The position numbers and the translations under genes were made by a program. This document shows positions 54,438 through 63,232 of a DNA stretch of 64,000 nucleotides, one piece after another. The stretch spans positions 744,001 through 808,000 of the forward strand of contig RHLH01000001.1 of NCBI GenBank assembly GCA_003712165.1, written 5' to 3'. The notes beneath the pieces were generated by a model. That model saw only the letters and a program-made list of their open reading frames with translations. It made no database searches and had not been told where the DNA came from. Origin of the DNA: Phycisphaera sp. (GTDB taxonomy: Bacteria > Planctomycetota > Phycisphaerae > Phycisphaerales > UBA1924). How positions within the stretch are numbered: position 1 is the first letter of the stretch; each line of letters opens with the position of its first letter.

Positions 54438-56177
54438 TCACGACTTGGCCGGGACTCTGGGTTTAGACGAGGAACTGCCGCTCTTTGGCTTCTGAGGTGC
54501 AGCGGTGACGCGGCTGAACTCTTCGAGACTCGTGGCGCCCTCGATGACACGGAAGAGCCCGGACTGCTGGATGGTGCGGAGGCCGCGTTTGCGGAACTCT
54601 CCCCTCAGTGCGTTCCAGTTCTGCTCCGCGATCAAAGCGCGCTCGGCATCGCCGATGGTGAAGACTTCGTGGAACGCGACCTGGCCGAAGTACCCGCCGC
54701 CACTACACATGGGGCAGATTTCGGGCTTGTTCTTGATGAGCACCTGGCCGCCCTTCTTGTAGAGTTGCTTGGCCTTGTCTGCGGGGATTCCGAGTTTCTT
54801 GAGCAGGTTCGGATCGGGCGTGTAGGCGACACGGCAGTTGGTGCAGAGCCTCCGCGCCAGCTTCTGGGCGATCACGCCAACGAGCGCATCGGCGCACTCC
54901 TGAGCGTTGCCCTGGTGCTTGACGAGCGTCTGGATCGCGGCGATCGCGCTGTCGGTCTTCACCGCGAGGTACACACGCGAGCGCTTGAGGTCCGCTCGGA
55001 CGACTTCCTTGGCGGTTTCCGCGTCACGAAAGTCGGTGACTCCGACTGTGTCGGGGTCGCGGCGCAGGATCGAGCGGACGGTCGTCGCGTACTCGGCGTC
55101 GCTCGTCGGATCGAACTTGTTCTGCATGACGCCCTCGATCGGCGCCTGAATGTCGTACTCAACAGTCTGCACGATCGAGGTGTACGGGTCGTGCTTGCCG
55201 AGGATGGAGTACATGAGGCTTGTGAGCCCATGACCGGGAGGGGCGGCGACGAGTACGAGCCCGCCTGCGGTGTCGCGCATCTCGTCGATGAGTTCGACCT
55301 GTGAGTCGAAGAAGCCCACATCCTCGAACTTGCGGGTGACGGCCTTCGTCGGGTTGAACGTAAACTGGAGCTTGGGGCCTGCCTGACCCCCGATGGTGTC
55401 GAGGCGCACCTGGTGGTGCCAGATATCGTCTTTGGAGACTGTTGCTTCTGAGCGCTGGGCGCGGCGTCGGTCCTGCACATCAAGACCCGCCGAGGCTTTC
55501 CAGAAGTCGATGATCTTGACCGCGTTCTGAGCGGGCATCTTCTCGATGCCCTGCTTGACGCCGTCAACCGTCGCGGCGATCGCGTATTCGCCATCGCCTC
55601 CGAGTGGCGCGATCTCGAACCGAGATGCACGCATATCGACAGCGCGGATGAAGAGGTCTTCGGAAGTCGCGCGAATCTCGTACTCCGCGGTTTCCTTCTC
55701 GGGAACGGGAGCCGTGACCTTCTCGGCGTTGACGATCTTGAGCTGAACCGTCCCGGCTTCCTTCGCTGATTTCTTGGCTTCGCGCTTGGCTGCCATCTCG
55801 GAGAAGTCGAGCCGGATCTGGTGATCCTCCGGGACGCGTTCGTCCCGGTTGTGCAGGTTCATGAAGATGAGGATGTCGGCGGTGAGGACGATCGTGATCG
55901 CCGCGAACCCTGCGAAGAACCCGCCGATGCCCTGGACGGGCAGCAGGAACGCTGCGAGCAGCGCAACGAGACCGACAAAGAGGTGGATCGTGTTCCACTG
56001 CTTGCGGGGCAGGTGGAATCGGTGAGCGTGCTTGTCCATGACGCTCGAGACGAACCAGCCCCAGAGCACCAGCGGGATCAGCAGGAGCACCGGGAAAATC
56101 GGGTTGACGAGTATCTTCGCATCCGCAAGCAACGCGATCGCGAGTTCGGGATGAGACATGGCGGCCTCGATGGGCAT
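54438..56177 (-). CDS. Membrane-anchored GspE/PilB-like protein with degenerate ATPase motifs
   Basis: The 579-residue protein has three or so N-terminal membrane helices (about 28-45, 65-80, 86-105) and then a type II secretion ATPase-like fold. Walker A reads PPGHGLTS (about 313-320) instead of PTGSGKTT: the lysine is a leucine. The Walker B-side Glu in GEIRD is altered to VTDFRD (about 378-383). The zinc tetracysteine knot (CTNC...CPMC) is intact. This suggests a non-hydrolysing structural relative working with the intact PilT upstream (55 bp gap). Alternatively it binds nucleotide in an unusual way. Confidence 0.88.
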   Translation of the reverse strand: MPIEAAMSHPELAIALLADAKILVNPIFPVLLLIPLVLWGWFVSSVMDKHAHRFHLPRKQWNTIHLFVGLVALLAAFLLPVQGIGGFFAGFAAITIVLTADILIFMNLHNRDERVPEDHQIRLDFSEMAAKREAKKSAKEAGTVQLKIVNAEKVTAPVPEKETAEYEIRATSEDLFIRAVDMRASRFEIAPLGGDGEYAIAATVDGVKQGIEKMPAQNAVKIIDFWKASAGLDVQDRRRAQRSEATVSKDDIWHHQVRLDTIGGQAGPKLQFTFNPTKAVTRKFEDVGFFDSQVELIDEMRDTAGGLVLVAAPPGHGLTSLMYSILGKHDPYTSIVQTVEYDIQAPIEGVMQNKFDPTSDAEYATTVRSILRRDPDTVGVTDFRDAETAKEVVRADLKRSRVYLAVKTDSAIAAIQTLVKHQGNAQECADALVGVIAQKLARRLCTNCRVAYTPDPNLLKKLGIPADKAKQLYKKGGQVLIKNKPEICPMCSGGGYFGQVAFHEVFTIGDAERALIAEQNWNALRGEFRKRGLRTIQQSGLFRVIEGATSLEEFSRVTAAPQKPKSGSSSSKPRVPAKS

Positions 56178-56231
56178 GGTCGCGGTTCCTTCGTCTGGGT
56201 GGGGGGTGACTCCCCCCCGCGTAGGGATAGG

Positions 56232-57389
56232 TTAGCCGAGCTTCTTGAGTCGCATGGTTAGCTCGTCCACGTTCGGGCTCGCCTCCAGGGCGACCCGCAT
56301 GTGGATGTACTCCTCCTCCACGAGCTTCACGAGCGTGCCGTTGAAGTCGATCATGCCCGACTGCTCGGCCTCGATCGTCCGTAGGTACTCGCGGAGCTCG
56401 CCCTCCCGGCCCTCGAGGATGTGCGTCCGGACGACGCCGTTATTGATGAGAATCTCGATGCCCGGGATTCGGGCGATGTTCTCGTGGAGCGTTGGCAGGA
56501 GCTTCTGGTACACGAACGCACGCATCTGGTAGGCGAGGATCCGCCTGACCTGCTCGATCTCATCCTGCTCGAACAGGCCGTAGATTCGGCTGAAGGTCTG
56601 CGTTGTGCTGGAGGCGTGGATGGTTCCGTACACGAGGTGACCGGTCTCGGCCGCGTGGAGCGCCGCCTCGAAGGTCTCCTTGTCACGCATCTCACCGATC
56701 AGAACGACGTCAGGGTTCTCACGTACCAGAGCACGCAGGCCTGTCTTGAAGTCGAGGCAGTCCAGCCCGATTTCGCGCTGGTTGATTGTCGCCTTCTTGT
56801 CTTCGAAGATGTACTCGATCGGGTCCTCGAGCGTCAGGATGTGAACGGCTTTTCGCTGGTTCACATAGTCGAGCATCGACGCGATCGTCGTTGATTTACC
56901 CGAACCCGTCACGCCGCAGAGCAGCACGATGCCCTGCGGCTGCATCGCGATCTCGGACATGACCGGCGGGAGGTACAGCCCCTCGAAGGGCTTGATGTCA
57001 CTGGTGATGTTTCGGGCGGCGACCGAGATCTTGCCTCGCGCCATGAACAAGTTGACGCGGAACCTGTTCTTATCGGTGTAGTCGTACGCGAAGTCGACAG
57101 AACCGAACTTGTGCAGGTCCTCGATCTGCTCCTCGCTCAGGATGTGCCGAACGATCTGCCAGAACTCTTCGAGACTGACCGGTTCGGTGTTGAGCGGCTT
57201 GAGCGAACCCCTGACACGGACCTTGGGCTGCTGGTCCGTTTTCATGATGAGGTCAGAACTCTCGATCTTGATGGTGGCCTTGAGGAAGTCGCCCCAGCGC
57301 GTGGCGTGGGGGTCCTGTTTCTTCGAGCCGGGCATCGCCACGTGGCCTACAGCGGTTGCGTCGCTGTGGATCTCACCGTCTACGCTCAT
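56232..57389 (-). CDS. pilT: PilT-family ATPase
   Basis: The 385-residue protein has Walker A GVTGSGKSTT (about 156-165), an Asp-box region HILTLEDPIEY (about 188-198), Walker B VVLIGEMRDKET (about 226-237), and HASSTTQTFSRI, all intact. PilT powers retraction of type IV pili; here no pilin, pilB, pilC or pilM is adjacent. ATG at 57389 has AGAGGAAG upstream; ATG 57431 is an alternative start. First gene of the operon with the degenerate ATPase and the CvpA-like protein, so a pilus-independent role is possible. Confidence 0.92.
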   Translation of the reverse strand: MSVDGEIHSDATAVGHVAMPGSKKQDPHATRWGDFLKATIKIESSDLIMKTDQQPKVRVRGSLKPLNTEPVSLEEFWQIVRHILSEEQIEDLHKFGSVDFAYDYTDKNRFRVNLFMARGKISVAARNITSDIKPFEGLYLPPVMSEIAMQPQGIVLLCGVTGSGKSTTIASMLDYVNQRKAVHILTLEDPIEYIFEDKKATINQREIGLDCLDFKTGLRALVRENPDVVLIGEMRDKETFEAALHAAETGHLVYGTIHASSTTQTFSRIYGLFEQDEIEQVRRILAYQMRAFVYQKLLPTLHENIARIPGIEILINNGVVRTHILEGREGELREYLRTIEAEQSGMIDFNGTLVKLVEEEYIHMRVALEASPNVDELTMRLKKLG

Positions 57390-57637
57390 GGTGCGTACTT
57401 CCTCTTCAGGCGTTGTCTGTCGTGCTGTCATCGCGGGGACCATCGGCGGGCACGCGCTGCCTGGCGTTTGCCGCTCCCTGATTGGTCTTGCGCGGAGCCG
57501 GCCTGGCCGGTTCCATCCGCACACGATATACGAGATTCTGCCCACGCGGGAGCCGATTTCGCCCCTGGCGGCGTGAATATGGGGTTTTCCTCTGCTCTGG
57601 GGCCAGTCGGGCTGTGTGGGGTTTGCGGAAAACGAAA

Positions 57638-57662
57638 CAGGCCCGGCTCAAGGCCGGGCCTG
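57638..57662 (-). terminator. Rho-independent terminator after the sigma factor gene
   Basis: A 10-bp stem CAGGCCCGGC/GCCGGGCCTG, loop of 5. On the minus strand it is followed by TTTCGTTTT. It lies 22 bases after the sigma-factor stop. Confidence 0.8.
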
Positions 57663-57683
57663 TGGGTGTGCTGAGGATGAGGA

Positions 57684-58763
57684 TTACTTGCCGGCGACTG
57701 CCTTGCCGGGCTCCTCGTTCTGCTCGGCGTCCTCCTGGTTCTGGCCCAGGAACTTGGACTCCAGCTCTCGGCGGATCTTCTCCATCGCCTTGTTCTGGAT
57801 CTGGCGGACGCGCTCCTTGGTGACGCCGATGATCTGGCCCACCTGCTCAAGCGTCATGGGCTTCTCTTCACCAGACTCAAGGCCGAAGCGGTGCTCGATG
57901 ACCGTCCGCTCGACGTCGGTGAGCTCGGCGCGGTTGTCCTGAACGATCTCGCGGACCTCGGCAGCCGTGTCCTTCTCGAAGTCGGCCCTCTTGGTCTCGA
58001 GGAAGTTCGATTTCTCAAGCTTCGGGTCGAAGTCCGTGGGGAACCGCTGGCGGTATTTGCTGAGCTTCATGCCCTGTCGGCTAAACGCCTTCAGGATTGC
58101 TCGGCACGCGTAGGTCGAGAACTTGTAGCCCCGGCCCGCGTCGAACTTGTCGACCGCGCGGAGCAGAGCCATGTTGCCCTCGCTGACGAGGTCGGCGAAG
58201 TCCACCTCGCTCATCCGGGTCCGCTTGGCCATCGCCAGAACCAGCGCGAGGTTGGTCTCGGCGATCTGCTCGCGGATCCGCTCGGCGCGGCGGTGCCAGC
58301 CAAGGATCTCTTCGGCCTGCTCGGCAGTGGGGACCTGGCCGGGCTGGGACCGGATAGCCTTCTGGAGTTTGTTGACGCAGTACCGCGCGTAGTTGAACTG
58401 GTGGAACAGGATCCGTTCCTCGGCACCAGTCAGGATGACCTGCTGGCTCGACTTGATCGTTCTGGTCCGGCTCGCGGAACTCAGGTCGTCCATCACCGGG
58501 TGGTACCAGGTGGTGTCGGGCTTCTGGACGTCGGGGACCTCTGTGTAGATCTGGTGCTCGGCGTTCTCTTCGTAGAAGGCCGGCGAGTCGATGAAGTCCT
58601 GCTCGCCCTGGAGAAGACGCTGCAGGAGCCTCTCGTCTGCAGGGCTGAGCTTCCGCGTAACCTTGCGGCTGCTCGCCGAGCCCGGCGTGGTGGCGACGCG
58701 GACACGGTGTCGGCGCCGGACCTGCTCAAGCGGGCTTGGAGATTTGTGCTGAACTCGATTCAT
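57684..58763 (-). CDS. Sigma-70 family RNA polymerase sigma factor
   Basis: The 359-residue protein has sigma region 2 (DLVSEGNMALLRAVDKFD, then GRGYKFSTYACRAILKAF) and region 4 (TLEQVGQIIGVTKERVRQIQ). In primary sigmas the end of region 2.3 reads TYATWWIRQAI; here TYACRAILKAF, so the two tryptophans that help melt promoters are missing. Region 1.1 is absent; region 3 is present. It is more likely a group 2/3-type alternative factor than RpoD. Single gene with its own terminator. Confidence 0.88.
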   Translation of the reverse strand: MNRVQHKSPSPLEQVRRRHRVRVATTPGSASSRKVTRKLSPADERLLQRLLQGEQDFIDSPAFYEENAEHQIYTEVPDVQKPDTTWYHPVMDDLSSASRTRTIKSSQQVILTGAEERILFHQFNYARYCVNKLQKAIRSQPGQVPTAEQAEEILGWHRRAERIREQIAETNLALVLAMAKRTRMSEVDFADLVSEGNMALLRAVDKFDAGRGYKFSTYACRAILKAFSRQGMKLSKYRQRFPTDFDPKLEKSNFLETKRADFEKDTAAEVREIVQDNRAELTDVERTVIEHRFGLESGEEKPMTLEQVGQIIGVTKERVRQIQNKAMEKIRRELESKFLGQNQEDAEQNEEPGKAVAGK

Positions 58764-59197
58764 TCCAATGCGTTCCTTGCGTTCGTATACCAGGCCGCTC
58801 GGAGAGTGGTCCGGTTTCTTTCAATTCGTCATGGGCACGGAACCGATGCCTTTCTCGGCGCTGATATCGCGGTCGGCTGATCGATCATCTGGTGTCCCCT
58901 GGTTCGTGGGAGATCACACAGGCTCAGCACCCCGCGGGACAGGCGGCTATGCCGCGCCGATACCCCGGTTCGTGTACCCTAAGTTGTACGCCCGAATGGC
59001 CTCCTTGGTTCTTGACACCCCAAGACTTGCGTCAAATTAGGGAATGTCCCTCACCATTTGCTGGGCCGCCCCCGCGAGCCGCCTGTCGTTTGGAAGAGGG
59101 GTCAAGCTCCGCTGAGCCCATCCGTCAATCAGATTTTGATATCCGGTGCAGCCTGCCCGGCACATCCCACCCGGGAAAGCTGCCCGCTCGGTCCAGA

Positions 59198-59226
59198 TTG
59201 ACCGAGACGTACAAAACACGTATTGT
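59198..59226 (+). promoter_or_regulatory. Candidate superoxide dismutase promoter
   Basis: TTGACC (59198-59203), 17-bp spacer, TATTGT (59221-59226). Predicted start near 59233, about 20 bases before the GTG at 59252. In the 434-bp gap 58764-59197 no gene was recognised; it holds an imperfect TTGAC-N14-GTCAA repeat at 59012-59035 that might be an operator. Confidence 0.45.
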
Positions 59227-59251
59227 TATCGGTCGAAGAACAGGGGTATTT

Positions 59252-60043
59252 GTGGACTTACCACCCATCCGACGACGGTCGTTCTGCACGTTAATTGCTG
59301 CCGGTGCTGCTGTCAAGCTGCTCCCGGGTGGCTCGTTGGCCAGTGCTCGTGTCATACCTTCTTCGGGTACAGTTCCGCTCGACGATCACAATCTCGAATC
59401 TAAGGGGAAAGCCATGGCATTCAGCCTGCCCGATTTGCCGTACAGCTACGACGCGCTCGAGCCCGCCATCGACGCTCGCACGATGGAAATCCATCATTCC
59501 AAGCACCATCAGGCCTATGTGGACAAGGCCAACGCCGCCCTTGAGGGCACAGCCTTCGCGGGCGAGCCAGTCGAGGTCGTGCTCGCCAAGCTGGCGACCG
59601 TGCCCGACAACGTCCGTGCTGCCGTTCGTAATAACGCCGGCGGGCACGCCAACCACAGCCTGTTCTGGCAGGTGATGGCCCCCGCGGGTCAGGGGGGCGC
59701 GCCCTCCCAGTCGCTCGGCAGCGCGATCAACAGCACGTTCGGGTCCATGGATGATCTCAAGGCCAAGATCGCCGATGCCGCCGCCACCCGGTTTGGCTCA
59801 GGCTGGGCGTGGCTTATCGTCCGCGACGGCAAGCTCATGGTCGGATCCACCCCCAACCAGGACAGCCCGCTCATGGGTCAGGACATGTGCGAATTCCACG
59901 GCACACCGATCCTCGGCATCGACGTCTGGGAGCACGCCTACTACCTGAACTACCAGAACAGGCGCCCTGACTACATCAATGCGTGGTGGGATCTCATCAA
60001 CTGGAGCAAGGTCTCCGAGTTCTACGACGCGGCGATGGGCTAA
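59252..60043 (+). CDS. sodA: Superoxide dismutase (Mn-type), Tat-signal form with internal second start
   Basis: SOD core from ATG 59414: ligands H27, H81, D170, H174 (DVWEHAYY), and NQD near 148-150, favouring Mn. The core start has AAGGGG 6 bases upstream. In frame upstream, GTG 59252 has AGGGG 5 bases ahead and a promoter-like sequence, and adds [15 protein letters not shown] with a following ASA site: a Tat signal. Full length 263 residues, core 209. Two starts could give exported and cytosolic enzyme. The frame is open even further up, but no start there is supported. Confidence 0.9.
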   Translation: MDLPPIRRRSFCTLIAAGAAVKLLPGGSLASARVIPSSGTVPLDDHNLESKGKAMAFSLPDLPYSYDALEPAIDARTMEIHHSKHHQAYVDKANAALEGTAFAGEPVEVVLAKLATVPDNVRAAVRNNAGGHANHSLFWQVMAPAGQGGAPSQSLGSAINSTFGSMDDLKAKIADAAATRFGSGWAWLIVRDGKLMVGSTPNQDSPLMGQDMCEFHGTPILGIDVWEHAYYLNYQNRRPDYINAWWDLINWSKVSEFYDAAMG

Positions 60044-60072
60044 ACATCTAAGCAAGAAGCAGACATACCATG

Positions 60073-60108
60073 GGCCGGGGCGATTCGATCGTCCCGGCCT
60101 TTGTTCTT
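60073..60108 (+). terminator. Rho-independent terminator after sod
   Basis: A 12-bp stem GGCCGGGGCGAT/ATCGTCCCGGCC (one G-T pair) with a TCG loop, followed by TTTGTTCTT. It ends directly before the next possible ATG at 60109. Confidence 0.85.
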
Positions 60109-60297
60109 ATGGATAGGAACGAGTTGCCAGCAGACCCGGACAGACCGAGCCTGAAGAAACGTGTGCTGCTCACACTCTTTCTGACACTCCCGTTTGTTGT
60201 CCTCATCCTGCTGATGTACATGATCGCGTTCGAGGTCTCAGAACAGGGCGAGACCGTCGGCGAATCTGCAGAATCTCACGAATCCGCTCCTGAATAA
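60109..60297 (+). CDS. Small membrane protein, unknown
   Basis: The 62-residue protein starts MDRNELPADPDRPSLKKR, has one membrane helix (about 19-40, LLTLFLTLPFVVLILLMYMI) and ends in an acidic tail (EQGETVGESAESHES). The upstream in-frame ATG at 60070 is covered by the sod terminator, so 60109 is preferred, but no ribosome site precedes it. Its stop abuts the convergent DUF1501 gene. Not recognised; it may be unexpressed. Confidence 0.5.
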   Translation: MDRNELPADPDRPSLKKRVLLTLFLTLPFVVLILLMYMIAFEVSEQGETVGESAESHESAPE

Positions 60298-61638
60298 TCA
60301 GCTCTTACGCAGAATCTGCAGCGGGCGGTATCGGCCTTGCAGGATCTCGTTCGAATCGGCGCTCAGCCAACTCTCAAGTATGCCCGCGTAGACGCTTCTG
60401 AAGTCGATCTCGTACTTCAGATCGCCGTTGTCGAGGTTGGTGAGCGAGGGGTGCCTTCCGATGATACCCTGGCGGACCATGGGGCCGAACAGGAACATCG
60501 GCGCCGCGGTGCCGTGGTCTGTGCCGCCCGAAGCGTTCTGGCTGACGCGGCGACCGAACTCGCTGAAGCACATCGAGAGCACGCGAGTGTCGTTCTCGTG
60601 GCGCTTGAGGTCTGAGTAAAACGCACGCATCGCGTCAGAGAACTGTCGCAGCAGGTTTGCGTGCGATCCGTTGGTGTTGCCCTGCCCTGCGTGCGTGTCG
60701 AAGCCGCCCATCGAAACGTAGTACACCCGTGTCTTGAGCCCCGCGCGGATCATCGACGAGACCATCTGGAGTTGTCTGCCAAGGGGCGTGCCCGGGAATT
60801 GGGTCATCGGTGCCTGGCTGACCGCTCTTCTGATGAGGTCGCTTGAGACCTGCGCATCGAGCGATGTCTTGAGCAGGAACGAAGCGGTGGGGTGGTCGTC
60901 GTGATCGTCGCCCGTGCCGCGTGAGGTCAGACTCGTGTAGGGCTCGCGGAGCGACTCGTGGATGTCTTGGCCCGTCCAGCGGAAGAGGTCGGCGGACTCG
61001 AACGCGATGGGCTTGATGCTCCCGCCCTCCATCGCCAGCGGCGCGGTGCGCCCGATCGCGATCGCCGGCTGCATCGGTATCTCTTCTTCCGATCCGTCGG
61101 GTGCGCCCGACTCGCCCTTGCCGTAGCCGCAGCATTCGGAGTCGAGGTAGCGCCCGATCCATCCGTTGCCGGTGCCCGTGGTGTCGGCGGTGTGCCAGAT
61201 GTCCATGGACTTGAAGTGCGAGCGGTTCGGGTTGGGGTATCCCGTTCCCTGGATGAGGCCGCAGAGCCCTTCGTCGTAGAGCGCTTTGATGCCTTCCATC
61301 GCGGGGTGCAGCGCGATGTCGCTGCCTCGGCTGAGTTCGAGCGCCTGGTTCCGAGCAATGCCGATCGTCGGGCGTGCGCGGTAGTACTCGTCGTGCCTGA
61401 CGGGGACGACTGTGTTGAGCCCGTCGTTGCCGCCGCCCAGTTGGACGACGACGAGGATGTTGTCCTCATTAGCGCCCGGGATAGAACTCATCCCGAGGTC
61501 CGGCATGGGCATCCCTAGCGCCGAGGATTGGATAAAGCTCGGCACAACCGCGGCCGCGGAAGCGAAGGTGAGCGACTGCCCGAGGAACATCCGCCTCGTG
61601 AACGCGCGTGCCTGTGATGGATCGTTGTGCAGACTCAT
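60298..61638 (-). CDS. Tat-exported DUF1501 protein
   Basis: The 446-residue protein has a Tat signal (FTRRMFLGQSLTFASAAAV) and the DUF1501 sulfatase/phosphatase-like fold: VVQLGGGNDGLNTVVP (about 64-79), MGGFDTHAGQ (about 319-328) and FSEFGRRVSQNASGGTDHG (about 366-384), giving the metal-binding Asp and His. DUF1501 and DUF1800 genes form a conserved planctomycete pair; here the DUF1800 gene lies 22 bp upstream. No proven substrate. Confidence 0.92.
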   Translation of the reverse strand: MSLHNDPSQARAFTRRMFLGQSLTFASAAAVVPSFIQSSALGMPMPDLGMSSIPGANEDNILVVVQLGGGNDGLNTVVPVRHDEYYRARPTIGIARNQALELSRGSDIALHPAMEGIKALYDEGLCGLIQGTGYPNPNRSHFKSMDIWHTADTTGTGNGWIGRYLDSECCGYGKGESGAPDGSEEEIPMQPAIAIGRTAPLAMEGGSIKPIAFESADLFRWTGQDIHESLREPYTSLTSRGTGDDHDDHPTASFLLKTSLDAQVSSDLIRRAVSQAPMTQFPGTPLGRQLQMVSSMIRAGLKTRVYYVSMGGFDTHAGQGNTNGSHANLLRQFSDAMRAFYSDLKRHENDTRVLSMCFSEFGRRVSQNASGGTDHGTAAPMFLFGPMVRQGIIGRHPSLTNLDNGDLKYEIDFRSVYAGILESWLSADSNEILQGRYRPLQILRKS

Positions 61639-61660
61639 GTCGCTGTCCTCATGTGTACGG

Positions 61661-63163
61661 CTAGCACAGCTGGTACTCGGGCATCGCGCTAATCAAGAGC
61701 AGCATCCCGATGACCGTCTCGCGGTTGATGTGGTTCTGGTGCTGGGCGAGAAACGCCCTGATCGTCGACTCGGGCTGCCCGGTTGTGCTCCCCAGCGTGA
61801 ATCTCAGCAGGTAGTTCGTCACCGCCGCAGGATCTGAACCGGCGTTCTTGAGTGCGCCCGTCAGGTGGTTCATCAGCGGCATCGGGTCATACTGCTCGCT
61901 GCTGGCGAGTGCGTCGTAGCCCTGCGGCATCTTGCCCGTCAGTAGATACGCCAGGATGTTTTGCCTCACAAAGAGCGTCGATGTGTTGATCCAAGTGCGC
62001 CCGCCGTCCCAGCCCTTGACGCTGGGTGGGAAGAAGATGTTTTGCCCCATCAGATCCATCGCGTCGAGCAGGACGGACAGATCACGCACCGGCGTGTTGA
62101 GCGAACGCACCGAGCCCACGATCAGATCGATGGGGCTCTTGATCTGCTCGCGAACAACTCTGTCTGAGTAGAAGTGCTCGGAGAGCAGGAGTTCTCTCAT
62201 TGCGGGCTTGATCTGGTACTTTGAAGCCCGCATCGCGCGTTCCATGTCCGCGATCGTGCGCGCGGCGTCCTTGGGCAAGTCGCGTTCGCGGGCGGTGATG
62301 TCGATCTCTGTCGCGAAGAAGCCGTAGAGCTTTCTGCAGATGAACATCGCGCAGGCGCGCTGTCTCAGGATCGCGTCGACGAACCCGTCGCCGTCGAGTG
62401 TCCCGGTTCTTCCAAGGATTGTCTTGCGTCCGTTGTCGTGGTTACCTGCGTTGAAGACGAACGAGTCGTCGTTGAAGCTGTAACCAGTAAGTGCGCGGGC
62501 ACCTTCCTTGATGTCGCGCTCGGTGTAGTTGCCTTCGCCCAACCCAAAGAGCTCCATAAGTTCTCGCGCGAGGTTCTCGTTCGGGTTTCCTTTGCGGCTG
62601 TCGTTGTTGTCGAGGTAGGCCAGCATCGCCGGGTCGCGGATGATCTCTGAGAGCAGCTTGGCGAAACTCCCCAGCGCGTTCTGTCGGAACAGCTGATTCT
62701 GCATGTACATGTGGTAGCTGTTCTCGATCGTGCGGTAGCTCGTTGCGAAGTGGCCGTGCCAGAAGAGGGTCATTTTCTCTTGCAGCGGGCGCGGCGTGGA
62801 GATCATCCGCGCGAGCCACCACTTCTGCATCTCGCGCATCTGGCGCCGGTCGCTGCGCTGCGCCTGCTGGCGCCGGAGCCTGAGCGACGCGAGCGCATCC
62901 TCATCGCGCCGGCTCTGCGCATTGGTGAGCATCCGGCGTTCGTCGTCGGACAGAGGCCGCATGATGTTCCGGTCGAACGTGTTGGGCAGAGGCTTGTCAT
63001 GATCCGGGACTTCGTCGTACTCGAGCAGATACTCGACGGCTTTCTCGGCGCCCCAGTCTGCGAGCGTGCGGATCTGGTCGGGTGTGCCACCGAAGCCCGC
63101 TCTCAGGAGCAGGTGCCTGGCCTGGTCATAACCGAAGTCGATGTCCGAGATCCGCGTCGTCAT
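61661..63163 (-). CDS. DUF1800 protein
   Basis: The 500-residue protein has the DUF1800 pattern: HLLLRAGFGGTPDQIRTLADWG near residue 16, MTLFWHGHFATSY near 135, NENLARELMELFGLGEGNYTERDIKEGARALTGY (about 193-226, shortened view of the core), and SVRSLNTPV near 353. No signal peptide is visible. It is always found with DUF1501 genes in planctomycetes and probably acts with it in the envelope; the function is not established. Confidence 0.9.
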   Translation of the reverse strand: MTTRISDIDFGYDQARHLLLRAGFGGTPDQIRTLADWGAEKAVEYLLEYDEVPDHDKPLPNTFDRNIMRPLSDDERRMLTNAQSRRDEDALASLRLRRQQAQRSDRRQMREMQKWWLARMISTPRPLQEKMTLFWHGHFATSYRTIENSYHMYMQNQLFRQNALGSFAKLLSEIIRDPAMLAYLDNNDSRKGNPNENLARELMELFGLGEGNYTERDIKEGARALTGYSFNDDSFVFNAGNHDNGRKTILGRTGTLDGDGFVDAILRQRACAMFICRKLYGFFATEIDITARERDLPKDAARTIADMERAMRASKYQIKPAMRELLLSEHFYSDRVVREQIKSPIDLIVGSVRSLNTPVRDLSVLLDAMDLMGQNIFFPPSVKGWDGGRTWINTSTLFVRQNILAYLLTGKMPQGYDALASSEQYDPMPLMNHLTGALKNAGSDPAAVTNYLLRFTLGSTTGQPESTIRAFLAQHQNHINRETVIGMLLLISAMPEYQLC

Positions 63164-63232
63164 CCGTGGGCCTCACCTGGGGTGTTATCGGCAGGTGTGC
63201 CGCTTGTTCACCCGTGCCCACAGACTAACGCA

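Noticed and set aside
58892..59251. Longer open frame upstream of superoxide dismutase
   Set aside because: No ribosome site, no similarity pattern, and the promoter lies inside it at 59198-59226.
60070..60108. ATG at 60070 for the small membrane protein
   Set aside because: It sits in the sod terminator stem.
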